64,000 bases of DNA from Candidatus Binatus soli. Lineage in GTDB: Bacteria; Desulfobacterota; Binatia; Binatales; Binataceae. The stretch spans positions 75,572-139,571 of the forward strand of contig DLMJ01000037.1 of NCBI GenBank assembly GCA_002479255.1. Direction: 5' to 3'. Positions 24,551 through 33,170 of the stretch are shown here, piece by piece; the first letter of the stretch is position 1, and every line of letters starts with the position of its first letter. Made by a program: the position numbers and the translations under genes. Under the pieces are notes generated by a model. The model saw only the letters and a list, made by a program, of their open reading frames with translations, had not been told where the DNA came from and made no database searches.

Positions 24551-25356
24551 GATTGATCCTCCCCGTGTTCAGATGGCCTCCTTGAATGCTGAGGTTCCGC
24601 TTTTCGACTCGTAGATTGGCTCATCTGCATTCCCACCAGCCGCGCAACCAGGATCGCCAGGTAGAACTGCCCCGTGATGCCTTCTGCCGCCGCTGCGTAG
24701 CGGGCTTGCAGAGTCAACGGAGTGATGTCGCCAAATCCGATGGTGGACAGCGTCGTCAAGCTGAAGTAGCCGAGAACCGGGAAAATGGACTGAATGCCGG
24801 CCGGATGGCCGGAAATTGCGGCTCCGAGGCCGCCAAAGGAATCTGGATGCAGTTGAAACATAATAGCGTACAGGAAGACCCAGGTGAACCCGAGCAAGAG
24901 GTAGACCGATATAGCCATGCAGATGGTTTCGCCGGTGACCTCTCTATGCTTCAGGACGCTTCGTAACTCGCTCAAGGCAACAAACAGGATGAATAGCAAC
25001 CAACAAATCGAACCCACCAAGTTGAGCATCCAGCTCTGCACAAAGATGACGGCTATTCGTTCTGCCATGGCAGCCGCGGCGAGCACCCAACCCAGCATTC
25101 GCCGCTGCCTGCTTTGGGCCAGCAGGCGGCCTCTTTCACCCACCAACTCATCAACGTTGATGTTGTAAAGGGCCACGAGCAGGATGGTCACCAATGCAAC
25201 TCCGAATATGGCGAAGCTGGCTCTTGAGTCGCCTATCAGTGGGCGCACCGCAAACGCAGCTATGATCGCCGCGAGCAGAGCGCTGTGCCTGTGCGGCTCG
25301 AAATGTCGGTGGATTGCTTCTCGCAACTCCCGCAAGACGCTGGCCTCGATTGACAT
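24547..25356 (-). CDS. Two-pore-domain-type potassium channel protein
   Basis: A 269-aa membrane protein with about six hydrophobic segments. The last two surround a pore loop with the selectivity filter LTTLSTIGFGDITPLT (TIGFGD), the Ion_trans_2 signature for K+ selectivity. No cytoplasmic RCK domain follows: the C-terminus is a short charged tail. ATG 25356 is chosen over a GTG two codons earlier. It lies between two DUF4239-like genes and is coupled to the downstream one by a GTGA overlap. Confidence 0.85.
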   Translation of the reverse strand: MSIEASVLRELREAIHRHFEPHRHSALLAAIIAAFAVRPLIGDSRASFAIFGVALVTILLVALYNINVDELVGERGRLLAQSRQRRMLGWVLAAAAMAERIAVIFVQSWMLNLVGSICWLLFILFVALSELRSVLKHREVTGETICMAISVYLLLGFTWVFLYAIMFQLHPDSFGGLGAAISGHPAGIQSIFPVLGYFSLTTLSTIGFGDITPLTLQARYAAAAEGITGQFYLAILVARLVGMQMSQSTSRKAEPQHSRRPSEHGEDQS

Positions 25357-25517
25357 ATGCACGCAGTTCCGCCGCTACAGTTTCTGCTCGGTTTCCGCCC
25401 TAAGCCGGCAGAACTCTAGAGTTTGGAAATTCAGTGGCACTCGGAGACCCGGCGCACTAAGATGAAGGGAAACAATGTCGGGTCTACCTGGGGCTTCGCG
25501 TTCTCTCATGCGGAGTC

Positions 25518-26303
25518 TCATTTGATGCTGTTCTGAAGATTGACCATGCTCTGTTGGCTGACCCTGATGAATCCCCTACGGGGGCGATCCAGATCCATGA
25601 TCACGAGGATTACCAAAGTAATGATCAGGGACATCGTCACCGTCACCGAGAGGTTACGCCAATCTCCCATTCCACAGCCGAATCCCACAATCCCCATGGC
25701 CAGAGTCGCCACAAAGAAAAGCAGAAGCAGAACTGCCTCGGGCACGTGATTCTGTCTTGCGATGTCACGCTTCGTGCGAAGATCGATGACTTCGTTGAGC
25801 GAACTAATGAACAACCCCGCCGGGATGGAATGAGAATCCTTAGTCGCCGCATCCATCGCTTGTGACCAAAGCTGTGTTTGCAACTGATCGGTCTGATTGT
25901 TAACTTCATCCAGCTTCTTCTGGTCCACTCCGGTAGCGTAGTATTCCACGCGGTTGGTAACGTAGTCTTGCAGCAGTTTGACCACCTCGACTCGATAGAG
26001 CTCTGCGAGCGCCTTCGAGCGAAGGTAGGTAGTACCTATCGCATTGGCTTCTTCGAGAACCAATTGTCTTCGCGCGTCAAAACGCGATTCTGCCATTGCG
26101 AAGGAAAAGGCGAGCAATAGAGCAAGCAGACCAATCATCGCACCCTGCAAGGTCCCGAGTTCCGACTTTGCAGAATCCTCAAGCCTAGCCCGAATCACAC
26201 GCCCGCGACGAAAGCCCACTTCTGTAGCGACCAGCAGCAATCCGAAAAGCGCGGCGACGACGAGAAGCTCGCTCCGTTGATACAGGAATTCATCCACGGC
26301 CAT
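25518..26303 (-). CDS. DUF4239-like integral membrane protein, second copy
   Basis: A 261-aa protein with the same plan as the product of 23795-24550: helices near residues 13-32 and 55-80, a soluble helical middle (LDEVNNQTDQLQTQLWSQAM), and a C-terminal helix pair ending VIMDLDRPRRGFIRVSQQSM. ATG 26303 has an AGGAAG site 6 bases upstream and is preferred to 26324. It is 160 bp upstream of the channel gene on the same strand. Confidence 0.75.
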   Translation of the reverse strand: MAVDEFLYQRSELLVVAALFGLLLVATEVGFRRGRVIRARLEDSAKSELGTLQGAMIGLLALLLAFSFAMAESRFDARRQLVLEEANAIGTTYLRSKALAELYRVEVVKLLQDYVTNRVEYYATGVDQKKLDEVNNQTDQLQTQLWSQAMDAATKDSHSIPAGLFISSLNEVIDLRTKRDIARQNHVPEAVLLLLFFVATLAMGIVGFGCGMGDWRNLSVTVTMSLIITLVILVIMDLDRPRRGFIRVSQQSMVNLQNSIK

Positions 26304-26539
26304 GCACTTCCTATCGAGCAACACCTGTGCCAGGGCACGCCCACAGGTTGATGCCGCATTCTAGCTATTCTCACCTACAGACTTCCATCCAGCTTCCAAA
26401 CTAATCTCATCATTCGACCCGCTCGGGAAACCCAATGGCGCGAGATGAAGGTGGGGCGCCTCTCGCAATTGCTCCACGATTTCAGCCCCGCGCGATCGCT
26501 GCGAGCAGTGATCGCCAATTCCGAAGTCGCAAAGACATG

Positions 26540-27586
26540 TTACTCCTCCACTTCTTGCCAGGTCTTGTCAGGATTGAACTGTGCTATTTCGCTCGCCAAC
26601 CTTGCGGTGTTGGGCCCAAGATCCTTTTGTACGATGACGCCATCCTGATTGATCATGAATGTCATCACTCCTGAAGCTCCATATTCGGCGGGGCAGGCCA
26701 GGAATGCGAAGCCATTAGTCATTTTGCCATTGACTAAGTAATTCTTTGCATCGCCCGGGGCGTTCTTACCCTGCCTTGTTATTGTCTTGTAGTAGTATCC
26801 ATGAAACGGGATTGGATTTCCGCTATTGTCCCTCTTGTATCCCTCAGCGGTGGCGCTCGCGACAAGCGGTCCTATCGGACTCTCGGGTTGTCCTTCGGGG
26901 GTTTCCCAATACAGACCGTTATGCTTACCGGTATCGCTCAGGATTTTCTGGGCAAAGTGAGCTGTATCTTCGCCATCACGCGCTTCGCTTGCGTATTCCG
27001 TCTGCGCATCTGCCAGGTCTTCGAGAACCTTGATCGTAAATAGCTCGTTTCGACCTATTCGTCTGTACAGTAGCTCCTCTTTGCCGGCGGCCGTATCGAA
27101 AACCCAACCGCCATTCTTCTTTACGAGCGGGATTGGAACCGGCCAGTTCTCGGCGCCGACATATAGAATGACGCGAGCTTGATCGTCGTAAGCGAGCCGA
27201 TGCATCTCTTCATAGCGGTTGACGAAGTCGTTGCGAGCGTTGTTGTCGGCAACTGGATCTCCCGATGAAAGGACCTGATCCGCATCTGGGCCGAGTATCG
27301 AGCTCAGGGTCTTCATGTCGTCCGCTTTGCTAGCGGCGACCAATGCGGTGACGGCGGCGTTCGGTGACGGGAACACTTGCTGCTCGGCCGCTTCTTGCGC
27401 CGACGCGAGAGGCGGGAAGAACAGGAGCGCCAAAAGCAGCGCTGAGAGAACGGCCGCTGGACGGGCGCGAGAGATCTTCACTCTGGAATAGTCGAAAAAA
27501 TTAGGCATGAGTCTTTTCCCTGTCGCGTTCGCGGCGCGGCGTGAGTTGATGTCGAGGCACTCCCTGGTCATTTCGTTCGACGTCAT
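26540..27586 (-). CDS. DUF2950 secreted protein
   Basis: A 348-aa protein with a cleavable signal peptide (VLSALLLALLFFPPLASAQ) and a DUF2950 domain: FPSPNAAVTALVAASKADD, GWVFDTAAGKEELLYRRIGRNE, HGYYYKTITRQG and FAFLACPAEYGASGVMTF. Function unknown; in many Gram-negative genomes DUF2950 and DUF3300 genes are adjacent, exactly as here (10 bp apart). ATG 27586 has a GAGGAA ribosome site; ATG 27508, right at the signal peptide, is an alternative. Confidence 0.85.
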   Translation of the reverse strand: MTSNEMTRECLDINSRRAANATGKRLMPNFFDYSRVKISRARPAAVLSALLLALLFFPPLASAQEAAEQQVFPSPNAAVTALVAASKADDMKTLSSILGPDADQVLSSGDPVADNNARNDFVNRYEEMHRLAYDDQARVILYVGAENWPVPIPLVKKNGGWVFDTAAGKEELLYRRIGRNELFTIKVLEDLADAQTEYASEARDGEDTAHFAQKILSDTGKHNGLYWETPEGQPESPIGPLVASATAEGYKRDNSGNPIPFHGYYYKTITRQGKNAPGDAKNYLVNGKMTNGFAFLACPAEYGASGVMTFMINQDGVIVQKDLGPNTARLASEIAQFNPDKTWQEVEE

Positions 27587-27595
27587 TGGAATTCC

Positions 27596-29107
27596 TCATT
27601 GACCCTTTTTTCGGCCGCCTTGATTTCCTCCGCCTCCACCATTTCCACCGCCCCCGCCGCGTTTGGCATTACCGCCACCACCGCCGTTACCGCGTCCGCC
27701 AGAGGCATTCTGGTTTCCCTTAAGGCTCGCTTGTCCGCGGTCGCTGGATGCCCGCGTAGCTCCGCCGGCCTGATATCCACCCAAAGCGCTATTGCGGCCG
27801 CCCGTGCTGCCAGGGTCTTTGGAGAAGCCTCGTGCCGGGTCTGCTGCACGATTGGCAGTTTTGGTATTAGCGGGCCGATTTGCGGCGACGGGATTACCAG
27901 GCTGATTGGGCCGATTCTTTCCAACATTTGTCATACCAGGATTGGATCCTGCCGGATTGTTGGGAAGCGTACTCGGCTTGGGAAAGTTGGGCTTTGCGAT
28001 ATTGGGATTGGCCGGCCTCGCGGTTGCCGGGTTGTATGGGCGCGTTGCCGGAATTTCGCCGTTGTTTGGACGATTGATTCCGCCGCCACCGTTGTAGGGC
28101 GGCCTGTTGCCCGGAGATGGCATCGGTCGTGCCGGGTTTCCTGGGCGTGGGTTTCCCGCGTTCGGCGGCCGGTAAGCGGGAGGTCGTCCCGGGTATACGA
28201 TGTTATTGGTGACGTAAACATTGTTGTTGTACCTGACCGAGCTGCCGCCGTACCCGTACCAGCTGCAACCCCAGTTGTTGTGGCCATTGTTGATAAGCAT
28301 CCCGAGCAAAATCCCGGCTCCGAACGACAAGACTCCCGTGAGGAGCAAATCACTACCGCTATATCCCGGCGGCGCCTGCATCGGCGCGCCGTAAGCACTG
28401 GTGGGATTGTACTGTGGGACGTAAACCGTGTTCGGCTGTGCCGGCTGGATGATTATCGTCTGCTGCATCGAGGGCTGCGCCCCGCCTTGAGCGGCAGGAG
28501 GTGCAGGCTGGACTTCAACTTTCTGTTGCGATGTGGACTTCAGCGTTCCCGCGTTGATCGCCCTGTTGCGCAGAACCTGGATCGCGTTCATCACGTCGGC
28601 GGGCTGGTTGTAGTACGCTTCGCCGAGCGCCGAAGTCCACGCGAGGCTGTCGTTCATCGTTTGAAGCACAGAAGGGAACTGAGTCAGCGACTTGATGCTG
28701 GGATCCCACGGTTGCTGATTCACTTGCCCGGCCAACTGGTCGCCGGTCAGCTTGGGATTCTGCTTGAGCCATCTATCTGCTTCCACGATCTGCGTCGGAT
28801 AGGTGGACCCGGCCAGGATTTGCGCCACCAGCACGTCAGGATAGAGGGCGATGGGTGTTGCGAGTTCCTGCAACTCTTGCGCGGTGGCCGCCCCGGGCGG
28901 CGGACCGGGTTCAACGGCCGCAGCGGGAGGAGGAACAGCCGGTGCGGCACTTGCGGCGACACCCGATTGCGCCTCCGACGCCGACGCGGCCGACGGTTGG
29001 TCATCACCGTACGAACAACCGGTGACCATCGGCGATGTGGACATTAAGACTGCCGCGGCAAGTATCAACGGCAACGATCGGCCCTTAGGCCTGGCTAGTA
29101 ACTTCAT
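27596..29107 (-). CDS. DUF3300 lipoprotein with Asn/Pro/Gly-rich tail
   Basis: A 503-aa lipoprotein: signal LILAAAVLMSTSPMVTGCS, then a low-complexity Ala/Pro segment, then the DUF3300 domain (ELATPIALYPDVLVAQILAGSTYP, ADRWLKQNP, WDPSIKSLTQFPSVL, VYVPQYNPTSAYG), a hydrophobic glycine-rich stretch (TGVLSFGAGILLGMLI) and a 230-residue tail rich in Asn, Pro, Gly and basic residues. The tail could associate with cell wall or nucleic acid; nothing is proven. It lies upstream of DUF2950, forming a conserved pair. Confidence 0.85.
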   Translation of the reverse strand: MKLLARPKGRSLPLILAAAVLMSTSPMVTGCSYGDDQPSAASASEAQSGVAASAAPAVPPPAAAVEPGPPPGAATAQELQELATPIALYPDVLVAQILAGSTYPTQIVEADRWLKQNPKLTGDQLAGQVNQQPWDPSIKSLTQFPSVLQTMNDSLAWTSALGEAYYNQPADVMNAIQVLRNRAINAGTLKSTSQQKVEVQPAPPAAQGGAQPSMQQTIIIQPAQPNTVYVPQYNPTSAYGAPMQAPPGYSGSDLLLTGVLSFGAGILLGMLINNGHNNWGCSWYGYGGSSVRYNNNVYVTNNIVYPGRPPAYRPPNAGNPRPGNPARPMPSPGNRPPYNGGGGINRPNNGEIPATRPYNPATARPANPNIAKPNFPKPSTLPNNPAGSNPGMTNVGKNRPNQPGNPVAANRPANTKTANRAADPARGFSKDPGSTGGRNSALGGYQAGGATRASSDRGQASLKGNQNASGGRGNGGGGGNAKRGGGGGNGGGGGNQGGRKKGQ

Positions 29108-29196
29108 CGTCGATAAACCTCGGTGTCAGTTGTAGTCAGTTCGCTCATGAGATCAGTTTGCATTTCGCCTCGGTGAGATCGGTTTCCAGAAAAGCG

Positions 29197-29787
29197 CTAC
29201 GGCTTCTTTTCGGCTTCCGCGCGGATGGCGGCGGCGATGTCGGCGCTCATCTTCGCGATTGCGCGGCTGTGCGCTGCCGCGAGCGCGTCGAAGCCTTGAC
29301 CCTGCACGGGCTCGCGCGCGACGGTGCGGCCCGAGCGCGTTTCCCCGCCCGCAGTCTTGCGCACCGTCCACACTGCCTCGACGAACGCCGCGTCGCCTTG
29401 AATCGACTCGAAGCGCTGAACGTCGATCGTGATCCTGTAGTCGGGGGTGAAGTTCGCGAGCGTCTCCGTGGCCACCTCCGGTGTACCGAGCAGCACCACG
29501 AGGTCGCCGGCGACTGCGCGCGCGATGGCATCATTCAGCGGCGCGACCCACCGATTGAACTCATCTACCTCATCGCGGTTGGGCGCGACCTGGACCACGA
29601 ACTCCGGCCGGTCGACTGCAGCGGGGACGGTAACCGGGCCGACCATGACGGCGGCGTGCGCGGCCGGCGCGCCGTCGGCGATCGCCGTGGAGTCGAGCGC
29701 GTAAAACCGCGAGGGCACCGTGCTGCATCCGGCTGCTACCATTACGACCAACGCGATCGAGATCAGATATGCGATACGGCCTGTCAT
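29197..29787 (-). CDS. pqiC: PqiC-like outer-membrane lipoprotein
   Basis: A 196-aa lipoprotein (LISIALVVMVAAGCS) of the ABC-type transport auxiliary/PqiC family: FYALDS, VMVGPVTVPAAVDRPEFVVQ, FNRWVAPLNDAIARAVAGDL. PqiC anchors the PqiB tube at the outer membrane in the lipid/intermembrane transport system PqiABC. Its ATG overlaps the pqiB stop by one base. The complete pqiA-pqiA'-pqiB-pqiC set is present with overlaps throughout, so it is one operon. Confidence 0.82.
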   Translation of the reverse strand: MTGRIAYLISIALVVMVAAGCSTVPSRFYALDSTAIADGAPAAHAAVMVGPVTVPAAVDRPEFVVQVAPNRDEVDEFNRWVAPLNDAIARAVAGDLVVLLGTPEVATETLANFTPDYRITIDVQRFESIQGDAAFVEAVWTVRKTAGGETRSGRTVAREPVQGQGFDALAAAHSRAIAKMSADIAAAIRAEAEKKP

Positions 29788-31376
29788 CACTTCGCCTCCC
29801 CGGTCTTGCCGCGAATGAGCGCTTCGGGATGACGCTCGAGATAGTCTGCGAGCACGCGTAATGACCGGGCCGCACGGCTGACCTCCCGGAGCGTATCGCC
29901 CAGTTGCTGGATTTGTACGGAATTCGGCCCAGTAAGATTGCTGGTGTTGTCGAGCGTACCTTGCGCACTCACAAGCGTACCGCGCGCGCTTACGATCGTC
30001 AGATCGAGATCCGCGATTGCCTTGCGCAGGTTGTCGCCGATCTCCTGCAAGGGCATCTTGTCGAGCTTCTTGATGATGTTCTCAACGGTGGCCTCGGTCG
30101 CTTCGAGCTGCCCCGGAGTGGTCGGTAGCTGCACTGGTTTCTGCGACCAGTCAACCGTCGCCGGCGGCGCGCCCGGGAAAAAGTCGAGCGATACGTACAC
30201 GGCACCCGTCAAAAGGTTCCCCGTTTTCAGTTGCGCACGGACCCCGTGGGACACCAAGCTGTCGATCATCTTCCTGCGCATGGCCTCGAAATTTTCACCG
30301 GGCTTCAGGTCCATGATCTTGACTCCAAGTCTCTGCGCGTCCACTTGGATAATTACCGGCACCGAGAATTCGAAGGTCTTCAAGTCGACTTGCGCGCGAA
30401 CATCCGTGACCTCGCCTACAGGAATGCCGCGAAACTCGACCGGCGCGCCGGGTGCTAGCCCCCGGACCGAGTCCTTGAAGATGACCTGATAAGTCTGCGG
30501 ATTTCGGGGAGGCGGGTTGAACGCCTGGGCCCGGTTGGCGAACAGCCTGAAGACGGCGTTCTCCTCGGCCGGCGGCAGGGCCGGATCGGTCGCGGCCGTC
30601 TCGAACGCGATACCGCCTATCAGAATCGATAAAACCGACTGGGTCTGCACGGTGAGACCGCTTGCCGAGAGCGATACGTCGATTCCGCTCGCGTGCCAAA
30701 AGCGGGTGTCCGGGTTGACGTACTGGTCGTACGGCGTTCGCACGAATACCTTGACAGTCAGATTCTTACCGTCCTTGTCGAGTTCGTACGACGCGACCTG
30801 GCCTACCTGCAGCCTCCGGAAGTATATCGGCGTGCCGGTATCCAGTGAACCCAGGTCGGGGGTCTTCAGGATGAAAAAGCGGCCCGGGATATCGCCGGTT
30901 ATCACCGGCGGCGTTTCGAGCGCCACGAAGTCGCTTTTGGTCTCCTTCGAAGAGCCAATCTCCGCGCCGATGTAGGCCCCTGAGATGAGAGTGCCCAGCC
31001 CCGTCACGTTGGCGCCCGATATCCGCGGCCGCACGACCCAGAACTTCGTGTCTTCGACCAGAAAGCCTTGCGTCTTGGGAGCCATCTGCACGGTGGTGAT
31101 CACGCGCTGGTGGTCCTCCGACAGCCGGATATCTGTGACGGTGCCGATGTCAACGCCGTTGTAGTGGATCTTGGTTTTGCCGGCTTCCAGCCCTTCCGCA
31201 GATCGGAAAACGATCGTGATCTTCGGCCCCTCGCTCAGGACCCTCGTCACTGCCACCCATGCGCCGACAATCGCCGCCACAATCGGGATGAACCAAACCA
31301 GAGAGAGCCGGGTGCGTTTCTTGGGCACATTCCTCGACTGAGGGACAGAAGGGAGCGGTGGATCGCGATCAGGCAT
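29787..31376 (-). CDS. pqiB: PqiB-like MCE-domain protein
   Basis: A 529-aa protein with one N-terminal membrane anchor (LSLVWFIPIVAAIVGAWVAV), three MCE domains beginning near residues 45, 160 and 285 (GPKITIVFRSAEGLEAGKTKI, GSLDTGTPIYFRRLQVGQV, SVRGLAPGAPVEFRGIPVGEV), and a C-terminal helical region that forms the central tube. PqiB bridges inner and outer membranes and conducts hydrophobic molecules, probably phospholipids. Length is close to E. coli PqiB (546 aa). It overlaps pqiA' and pqiC. Confidence 0.92.
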   Translation of the reverse strand: MPDRDPPLPSVPQSRNVPKKRTRLSLVWFIPIVAAIVGAWVAVTRVLSEGPKITIVFRSAEGLEAGKTKIHYNGVDIGTVTDIRLSEDHQRVITTVQMAPKTQGFLVEDTKFWVVRPRISGANVTGLGTLISGAYIGAEIGSSKETKSDFVALETPPVITGDIPGRFFILKTPDLGSLDTGTPIYFRRLQVGQVASYELDKDGKNLTVKVFVRTPYDQYVNPDTRFWHASGIDVSLSASGLTVQTQSVLSILIGGIAFETAATDPALPPAEENAVFRLFANRAQAFNPPPRNPQTYQVIFKDSVRGLAPGAPVEFRGIPVGEVTDVRAQVDLKTFEFSVPVIIQVDAQRLGVKIMDLKPGENFEAMRRKMIDSLVSHGVRAQLKTGNLLTGAVYVSLDFFPGAPPATVDWSQKPVQLPTTPGQLEATEATVENIIKKLDKMPLQEIGDNLRKAIADLDLTIVSARGTLVSAQGTLDNTSNLTGPNSVQIQQLGDTLREVSRAARSLRVLADYLERHPEALIRGKTGEAK

Positions 31377-32025
31377 AAGTAACCTCTTTCGAACCTGCCT
31401 CTTTCGAACTTGCGGAATCCCAGATCAGCCGCGGATCGAACGACTCGACCGCGAGCATCGTAAACACCACCACCGCCGCGAAGAAGATCAAGCCGGGTCC
31501 CGGCTCTACCGACATAAGCGGCTGGAGCTGGATCAGCGCCGCGGTGAACGTATCGACAAACACGTCCACCATCGACCATCGTCCGATGAATTCGACCATC
31601 CTGTACATCCGGACCCGCTGCTCATTGTTCGCGACCGAGCCCCGCTGCGCGGTGATTAGCAGATATGCGAGTGCCAGAATCTTCGCGCTCGGGATCATGA
31701 TGCTTGCGACGAGCACGATGATCGACAGCGGCCATCCCGTCGGCGACCACAGCAGCACTACGCCTTGCATGATGGTGTCGGACTCGGCGCCTGCCGCCGT
31801 GGTCGTCGTCAACACGGGAAGCACGTTCGCCGGGACGTAACAGATCACCGCGGCGATCAGGTATGCCCAAGTGCGCTGGAAGCTCGCGGGCTTGCGGAAG
31901 GCAAGCTCCTCGTCGCAGCGCGGGCAGCGTCCTTCGACCTCACCGGGCGCGGGACGCGAGAGCAGGCCGCAGCCTTCGCAGCTTTGCAAGCCTTGCTGCA
32001 TCGCGGTCATGGCGATCGGACTCAC
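31369..32025 (-). CDS. PqiA-like membrane protein, second half
   Basis: A 218-aa protein: a zinc-ribbon-like start (CEGCGLLSRPAPGEVEGRCPRCDEEL) and about four membrane helices (LIAAVICYVPANVLPVL, LSIIVLVASIMIPSAKILAL, FFAAVVVFTMLAVESFDPR). E. coli PqiA carries two such halves in one chain; here they are separate genes overlapping at GTGA, this being the second. It is the inner-membrane partner of PqiB. GTG 32025 fits the overlap; ATG 32010 is the alternative. Confidence 0.85.
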   Translation of the reverse strand: MSPIAMTAMQQGLQSCEGCGLLSRPAPGEVEGRCPRCDEELAFRKPASFQRTWAYLIAAVICYVPANVLPVLTTTTAAGAESDTIMQGVVLLWSPTGWPLSIIVLVASIMIPSAKILALAYLLITAQRGSVANNEQRVRMYRMVEFIGRWSMVDVFVDTFTAALIQLQPLMSVEPGPGLIFFAAVVVFTMLAVESFDPRLIWDSASSKEAGSKEVTYA

Positions 32026-32696
32026 GACATTTCCTCCGCCACCCTGTTCCCGTCGGCGTCGCACCGCGCTTCGTCCGCCCACTGGACCCTCTCCCACACT
32101 TCCCGAGAGTCGAAACTGGCCGACATTCCGGCCAGGATGAAAACGAGCACCCACAGCACGAACAGCGCCATTCCCGGAATCACCGTCGCGTAGTCCGCGA
32201 TCTTGACCAAAGCTACCAGCACGCCGACCATCATGACCTCGATCATGCTCCAGATGCGGGTCGTCGGGTGATAGCGCATGAGCATCCCCACCCATCTCGG
32301 CGGTCGCCCGCGCATTGCTCCGAGCACAATCGCCAGCATCAAGCCTATTTGCAGCGCCGGCGCGATGACTGCCGTGAACAGCACCAGCACCCCGACGATC
32401 TTCTGTCCGTTATCCCACAGGTGCTGGGCGCCTCCGATTACCGTGGTCGAGGCGTCGCGCCCGACGATCGTCAGGCCGAGCATTGGAACGGTGTTCGCGA
32501 CCACGTAGAGCACCACGGCCGCGAGCGTCAGCGCGAGCGTCCGGTTGAGCGAGTCCTCACGATGCCGCCACAGCTCCTTGTTGCATCGCGGGCAGCGCGC
32601 GGACGCGCCCGGCGCAAGTTCCGGGATGCGCTGCAACAGGTCGCAATGCAGGCATGCGATGAGCGAGGTGTCTCCAACCGGCTGGTTATAACTCAT
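32022..32696 (-). CDS. PqiA-like membrane protein, first half
   Basis: A 224-aa protein with the same plan as its downstream neighbour: CLHCDLLQRIPELAPGASARCPRCNKEL followed by four membrane helices (LTLAAVVLYVVANTVPML, LVLFTAVIAPALQIGLML, ALFVLWVLVFILAGMSASFDSREVW). The split of PqiA into two single-domain genes is common outside Enterobacteria. Its start lies 11 bp inside the end of a small membrane-protein gene, tying the operon further upstream. Confidence 0.85.
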   Translation of the reverse strand: MSYNQPVGDTSLIACLHCDLLQRIPELAPGASARCPRCNKELWRHREDSLNRTLALTLAAVVLYVVANTVPMLGLTIVGRDASTTVIGGAQHLWDNGQKIVGVLVLFTAVIAPALQIGLMLAIVLGAMRGRPPRWVGMLMRYHPTTRIWSMIEVMMVGVLVALVKIADYATVIPGMALFVLWVLVFILAGMSASFDSREVWERVQWADEARCDADGNRVAEEMS

Positions 32697-33150
32697 TGCG
32701 GGATTGCTTTTGACGGAGATTCTCTGGCCTTTCGGCGATGCCCGGATATCGAAGGCTCATGATGCACCAGATGGTCATGGCCGCGTGCAGCACCACCGCC
32801 GGCCACAAAACGATACCGACCGGCTGCGACCGGATGCCGGCAGCCCCAAGGATAATAGCTGCACCGAGATTATACAGCACCATCGCTGCCACCAATCCTC
32901 TCGCGGCACGGCTTTGCGTGTCGCCGCGCGCAAGCCAGAATGCTGCTCCCAGCGTAAGCAATGCGGCCCCGCCGACGCGCGCCACGGTCAAGGCGCCGGG
33001 TGTCTCCAACGGCGCGCCGAGCAGGAGCGCCACCGCTGCCGAGGGGAAACTCAGCAGCGCGAGGCCAGCTCCTGCTTCAATCACCGCGGTCGTGGTTTGC
33101 AGAGCGTCCACTGACGAGGAACTGCTGGACAGGACGCCCGCGGGTTTCAT
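32686..33150 (-). CDS. Small four-helix membrane protein
   Basis: A 154-aa protein with four hydrophobic segments (AGAGLALLSFPSAAVALLLG, ARVGGAALLTLGAAFWLA, GLVAAMVLYNLGAAIIL, GIVLWPAVVLHAAMTIWCIM). No family recognised. It lies 20 bp downstream of the sulfatase gene and overlaps the first pqiA gene, linking the sulfatase and Pqi genes in one transcript. Confidence 0.7.
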   Translation of the reverse strand: MKPAGVLSSSSSSVDALQTTTAVIEAGAGLALLSFPSAAVALLLGAPLETPGALTVARVGGAALLTLGAAFWLARGDTQSRAARGLVAAMVLYNLGAAIILGAAGIRSQPVGIVLWPAVVLHAAMTIWCIMSLRYPGIAERPENLRQKQSRNEL

Positions 33151-33170
33151 GACTGCTATTGCCTGCTCGC

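Noticed and set aside
27599..29047. 482-aa plus-strand open frame
   Set aside because: Antisense to the DUF3300 gene; its composition mirrors the Pro/Asn/Gly-rich tail of that gene.
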